Shown here piece by piece: positions 7,208-9,109 of a DNA stretch of 9,109 bases. Under the pieces are notes generated by a model. The model was given only the letters and a program-made list of their open reading frames with translations, was not told where the DNA came from and made no database searches. Each line of letters starts with the position of its first letter. Position 1 is the stretch's first letter. Source of the DNA: JAEYZS01 sp964469265 (GTDB taxonomy: Bacteria > Bdellovibrionota > Bdellovibrionia > Bdellovibrionales > JAEYZS01); the NCBI GenBank assembly GCA_964469265.1, contig CAYXYF010000049.1, positions 1-9,109 of the forward strand. The letters run 5' to 3'. Made by a program: the position numbers and the translations under genes.

Positions 7208-7214
7208 TCCCTCT
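7208..7214 (-). promoter_or_regulatory. ribosome binding site of the secreted-protein gene
   Basis: AGAGGGA on the minus strand ends three bases before the ATG at 7204. It is a purine-rich Shine-Dalgarno at a usable distance and supports that start. Confidence 0.55.
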
Positions 7215-7232
7215 GTTTAACTTATAAACACT

Positions 7233-7238
7233 ATTATA
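7233..7238 (-). promoter_or_regulatory. candidate -10 box of the minus-strand cluster
   Basis: A perfect TATAAT is read on the minus strand, about 28 bases upstream of the ATG at 7204. No good TTGACA-like -35 is seen 17 bases further up (the hexamer there is AGGCAA), so the promoter may be weak or activator-dependent. It would drive the secreted-protein gene and possibly the two ABC genes. In AT-rich sequence a TATAAT can arise by chance. Confidence 0.45.
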
Positions 7239-7285
7239 TTAATTTCAGTTTTTAGTTGCCTACCGTTAAGGCTTTCCAAACTCGA

Positions 7286-7307
7286 ATGACTAAGATGCTA
7301 AAGTCAT
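7286..7307. repeat. inverted repeat ATGACT-N10-AGTCAT in the divergent intergenic region
   Basis: Two perfect six-base half-sites face each other with ten bases between them, in the 208-base region separating the two divergent genes and upstream of both candidate -10 boxes. The arrangement would suit a dimeric regulator, but six-base arms are short enough to arise by chance. A near-repeat CCGTtAAG (7263-7270) and CCGTaAAG (7309-7316) flanks it on both sides. Confidence 0.35.
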
Positions 7308-7363
7308 GCCGTAAAGTTTTTATAAATATTACCTTCTGCTCCCAAACCCAAGGGTATTTAGTG

Positions 7364-7369
7364 TATATT
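7364..7369 (+). promoter_or_regulatory. candidate -10 box of the metallopeptidase gene
   Basis: TATATT on the plus strand lies 43 bases before the ATG at 7413 and would place the transcript start near 7376. It includes the first two bases of the alternative TTG start at 7368, which argues against that start. No convincing -35 hexamer is visible at the right distance. Confidence 0.3.
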
Positions 7370-7412
7370 GCGGTTCGCTTATTGGGTAGTTAAGCATGTG
7401 GGTAGTTTTAAA

Positions 7413-8645
7413 ATGGGTGTGTTCATTCGAAGCATTAGTGCTTTTATATTGCTATTAGTATTAAGTCCGATTGCTATAGCTATGACTTGCGGTCAACTGC
7501 TGTCGCAACCTATTTCTTATGATTCATTTGTGGCCGAAAGAATTCCTCAAGAACAAGTTCTTCGGACTTATTTAAGAAGTTTTAGAACGGATCTTCTTTC
7601 GACAGAGACTAAGGTTAACACCATTGTGAATATACTAGATTATTATCATGAGGTGGGTCGACAAATACGAAGAGTTGAGCCTGATATTTTTGAAATTAAA
7701 TTCGTGTCTCCGAAGTTTTCTGAAATTAATCAAAAACGTTATATGGAATCGGTCGAAGGTATGGAGTCTATGCTGACTGAAATTCTCAGTGAACGTAGAA
7801 TTAACTTCAAAAAAGACCACAATACCATTCTCATTTCAACATCTGGTGATCACTACCTTAATAGAGTTGCTCGTCGTCTATATGAAGACGGTGCGCTGGA
7901 GATAGGTTTTAATGTACACAATCTTATGCGCTATACTGCAGGCGGAATATACTTTGATGGAACTACAAGGCGGATCAATTTACCGTTAAAAGTTTTACGG
8001 TCGAAGTCGTTTTTTCAAGAGAACATCTCGCTCCATGAATTTACTCATTACAAAGATTATTCTGAGATAAGTAAGTCGTCTATTTTTAGGCCTTATCATG
8101 CGAGTATTAATATCAAAGTTCTCAATCATAGTGCCTTTGATCTTTCAAGTATTTATCGTAGAGGCTTTAGTGTCGACGAAATAAAAGCTTATCGAACGAC
8201 TTTAAGAAATTTTGCGCACGAAGCTCTTACAGCGAAAAGTAAGGCAGTATTTAAAGAAAACTACCAGAAATTGCAGGCCTATCTTGAAGTAGAGATTGAG
8301 TTTTCTCGTATCACTAAAATGGTATTTGAACGACATCTCCGCGAAGTGCGTAATGGAAAGTCCGCAAAAGATAATGTCGTAATTATACCAAACATGGCTG
8401 AATTTACTCTCAGTGAAACTGCCGCTAAACCTGCAAATGCGCAGCTGACGCTAAATATGGCGAACTTCACTAAAAAGATGTTCACTCTGATGGCGCTTGA
8501 ACTCAACAAGCATGAGGAGGGTACCTTTGAAGAGCAGCGTGCAGCTGTCAAGCGAGTGAACGCAATCTTATCTAAACCCGAGGTTCGTAAGCTTCACGGA
8601 AATTATCCTTCAATTTCCTCCATCGCGAAAGATCTCAAAGAGTAA
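7413..8645 (+). CDS. exported putative zinc metallopeptidase (HExxH), family unknown
   Basis: This product is 410 residues long from the ATG at 7413. The first 23 residues (MGVFIRSISA, a long hydrophobic run, then AIA) form a Sec signal peptide. The central motif HEFTH (H208, E209, H212 in this numbering, codons 8034-8048) is preceded by a hydrophobic/polar run ISL and followed by YKD, as in zincin metallopeptidases. A candidate third zinc ligand is the glutamate of SVDEIKAY at E256, 44 residues downstream, which would make it gluzincin-like. The C-terminal 150 residues are charged and helical, with two similar short segments, NMAEFT and NMANFT, about 28 residues apart. No known family is recognised. 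The frame is also open to a TTG at 7368, but that codon overlaps a likely -10 box and would put 15 odd residues before the signal peptide. The Shine-Dalgarno of the ATG is weak. Confidence 0.72.
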   Translation: MGVFIRSISAFILLLVLSPIAIAMTCGQLLSQPISYDSFVAERIPQEQVLRTYLRSFRTDLLSTETKVNTIVNILDYYHEVGRQIRRVEPDIFEIKFVSPKFSEINQKRYMESVEGMESMLTEILSERRINFKKDHNTILISTSGDHYLNRVARRLYEDGALEIGFNVHNLMRYTAGGIYFDGTTRRINLPLKVLRSKSFFQENISLHEFTHYKDYSEISKSSIFRPYHASINIKVLNHSAFDLSSIYRRGFSVDEIKAYRTTLRNFAHEALTAKSKAVFKENYQKLQAYLEVEIEFSRITKMVFERHLREVRNGKSAKDNVVIIPNMAEFTLSETAAKPANAQLTLNMANFTKKMFTLMALELNKHEEGTFEEQRAAVKRVNAILSKPEVRKLHGNYPSISSIAKDLKE

Positions 8646-8650
8646 AAACT

Positions 8651-9109
8651 TTAACGTTTAAGGTAATCGCGAATGTAGCTATAAGCGGATGCCAAGCTCA
8701 GGGCAACGCTGACCCACAAAGTCCAGTATCCGATCTCATAAATAGGAAGACCAAATAAAGGGTAATTTAAAAGAATGCACGGAATGGCAACCATTTGCGT
8801 GGCTGTCTTCCATTTACCCATTTTGGCAGCACTGATAACAACGTTTTGAGTGGCCGCAACTGATCGCAAACCATCGATAATGGAATCACGAGCGACAATA
8901 ATAATAACCATTAAAGTCGTGAGCCTTCCAGTAGGGATTAGCATAATGAGTGTGCTTGAAACTAAAATTTTGTCTGCCACGGGATCCATAAACCTTCCCA
9001 TGTTGCTGACGATATTCCATTTACGAGCTAGATACCCATCGTAGTAGTCGGTAACCGAAGCAAGAACAAATAAGATGCATGCCCATATTCCGCTTTGAAG
9101 TGTGTCTAG
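8651..9109 (-). CDS. pgsA: CDP-diacylglycerol--glycerol-3-phosphate 3-phosphatidyltransferase, 5' end outside window
   Basis: This inner-membrane enzyme transfers the phosphatidyl group from CDP-diacylglycerol to glycerol-3-phosphate, making phosphatidylglycerol phosphate, the first committed step to phosphatidylglycerol and cardiolipin. The frame remains open to the right edge, so the visible 152 residues lack perhaps 30-40 at the N terminus. Reading the extension gives the complete CDP-alcohol phosphotransferase signature D-x2-DG-x2-AR-x8-G-x3-D-x3-D, as DYYDGYLARKW (codons about 9017-9049 on the complement) followed by MGRFMDPVADK. Downstream VARDSIIDGLRSVAA and KMGKWKTATQMVA match PgsA rather than cardiolipin or serine synthases. 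The later segments are membrane helices. The ATG at 9001 is an internal methionine, not the start. The gene ends five bases from the opposing metallopeptidase stop. Confidence 0.92.
   Translation of the reverse strand, partial: LDTLQSGIWACILFVLASVTDYYDGYLARKWNIVSNMGRFMDPVADKILVSSTLIMLIPTGRLTTLMVIIIVARDSIIDGLRSVAATQNVVISAAKMGKWKTATQMVAIPCILLNYPLFGLPIYEIGYWTLWVSVALSLASAYSYIRDYLKR

Noticed and set aside
7368..7412. TTG start giving a 425-residue metallopeptidase
   Set aside because: The extra 15 residues precede a complete signal peptide, the TTG overlaps a likely -10 box, and no well-spaced Shine-Dalgarno is present.
7413..7490. Lipoprotein signal in the metallopeptidase (cysteine shortly after the hydrophobic segment)
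   Set aside because: The residues before the cysteine read AMT, which does not fit the lipobox that needs a small residue such as G or A directly before cysteine.
8279..8551. Antisense 90-residue open frame inside the metallopeptidase gene
   Set aside because: It is low-complexity and serine-rich, has no ribosome site evidence, and lies opposite a well-supported gene.
8640..8665. AACGTT palindrome with a nearby T-run between the convergent metallopeptidase and pgsA stops
   Set aside because: The symmetric core is only six bases and flanking bases do not pair, so a stable terminator hairpin is not supported.

Overview
The window looks like a bacterial chromosome segment that is fairly AT-rich, with tight gene packing and overlapping start and stop codons. 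Signal peptides on two predicted exported proteins and a complete group-1 type Mrp antiporter operon fit a Gram-negative bacterium. A relative of the Bdellovibrio group or another proteobacterial lineage is plausible, but that is only an impression from protein style and is not proven by the sequence.

Positions 1-4874 (+ strand) hold seven consecutive genes of a multisubunit cation/proton antiporter (Mrp/Mnh/Pha): mrpA (5' end cut off by the window), mrpB, mrpC, mrpD, mrpE, mrpF and mrpG. Every neighbouring pair overlaps by 1-7 bases, mostly as ATGA, so the operon is probably translationally coupled. MrpA and MrpD are the large proton-pumping-like subunits related to NuoL/NuoN, MrpC resembles NuoK, and B, E, F and G are small membrane subunits. 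Together they would exchange internal Na+ (or K+) for external H+. MrpE is unusually short.

Positions 4877-7204 (- strand) converge on the operon with only two bases between stop codons. In transcription order they encode a small secreted protein of unknown function, an ABC ATPase of the LolD/MacB type and an FtsX/MacB-type ABC permease. The ATPase and permease overlap by ATGA and form one transporter or mechanotransmission complex.

Positions 7205-7412 are a divergent intergenic region with candidate promoters and a small inverted repeat. Downstream on the + strand, 7413-8645 encodes an exported protein with a HEFTH zinc-metallopeptidase motif and no recognised family. It converges, with five bases between stops, on the 3' part of pgsA (- strand, 8651 to the window end), the phosphatidylglycerophosphate synthase of phospholipid synthesis, which carries a complete CDP-alcohol phosphotransferase motif.

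No RNA genes, insertion sequences, CRISPR arrays or phage genes were seen. The most interesting items are the shortened MrpE, the unassigned HExxH protein, and the secreted-protein/ABC cluster with an atypical ABC signature sequence.
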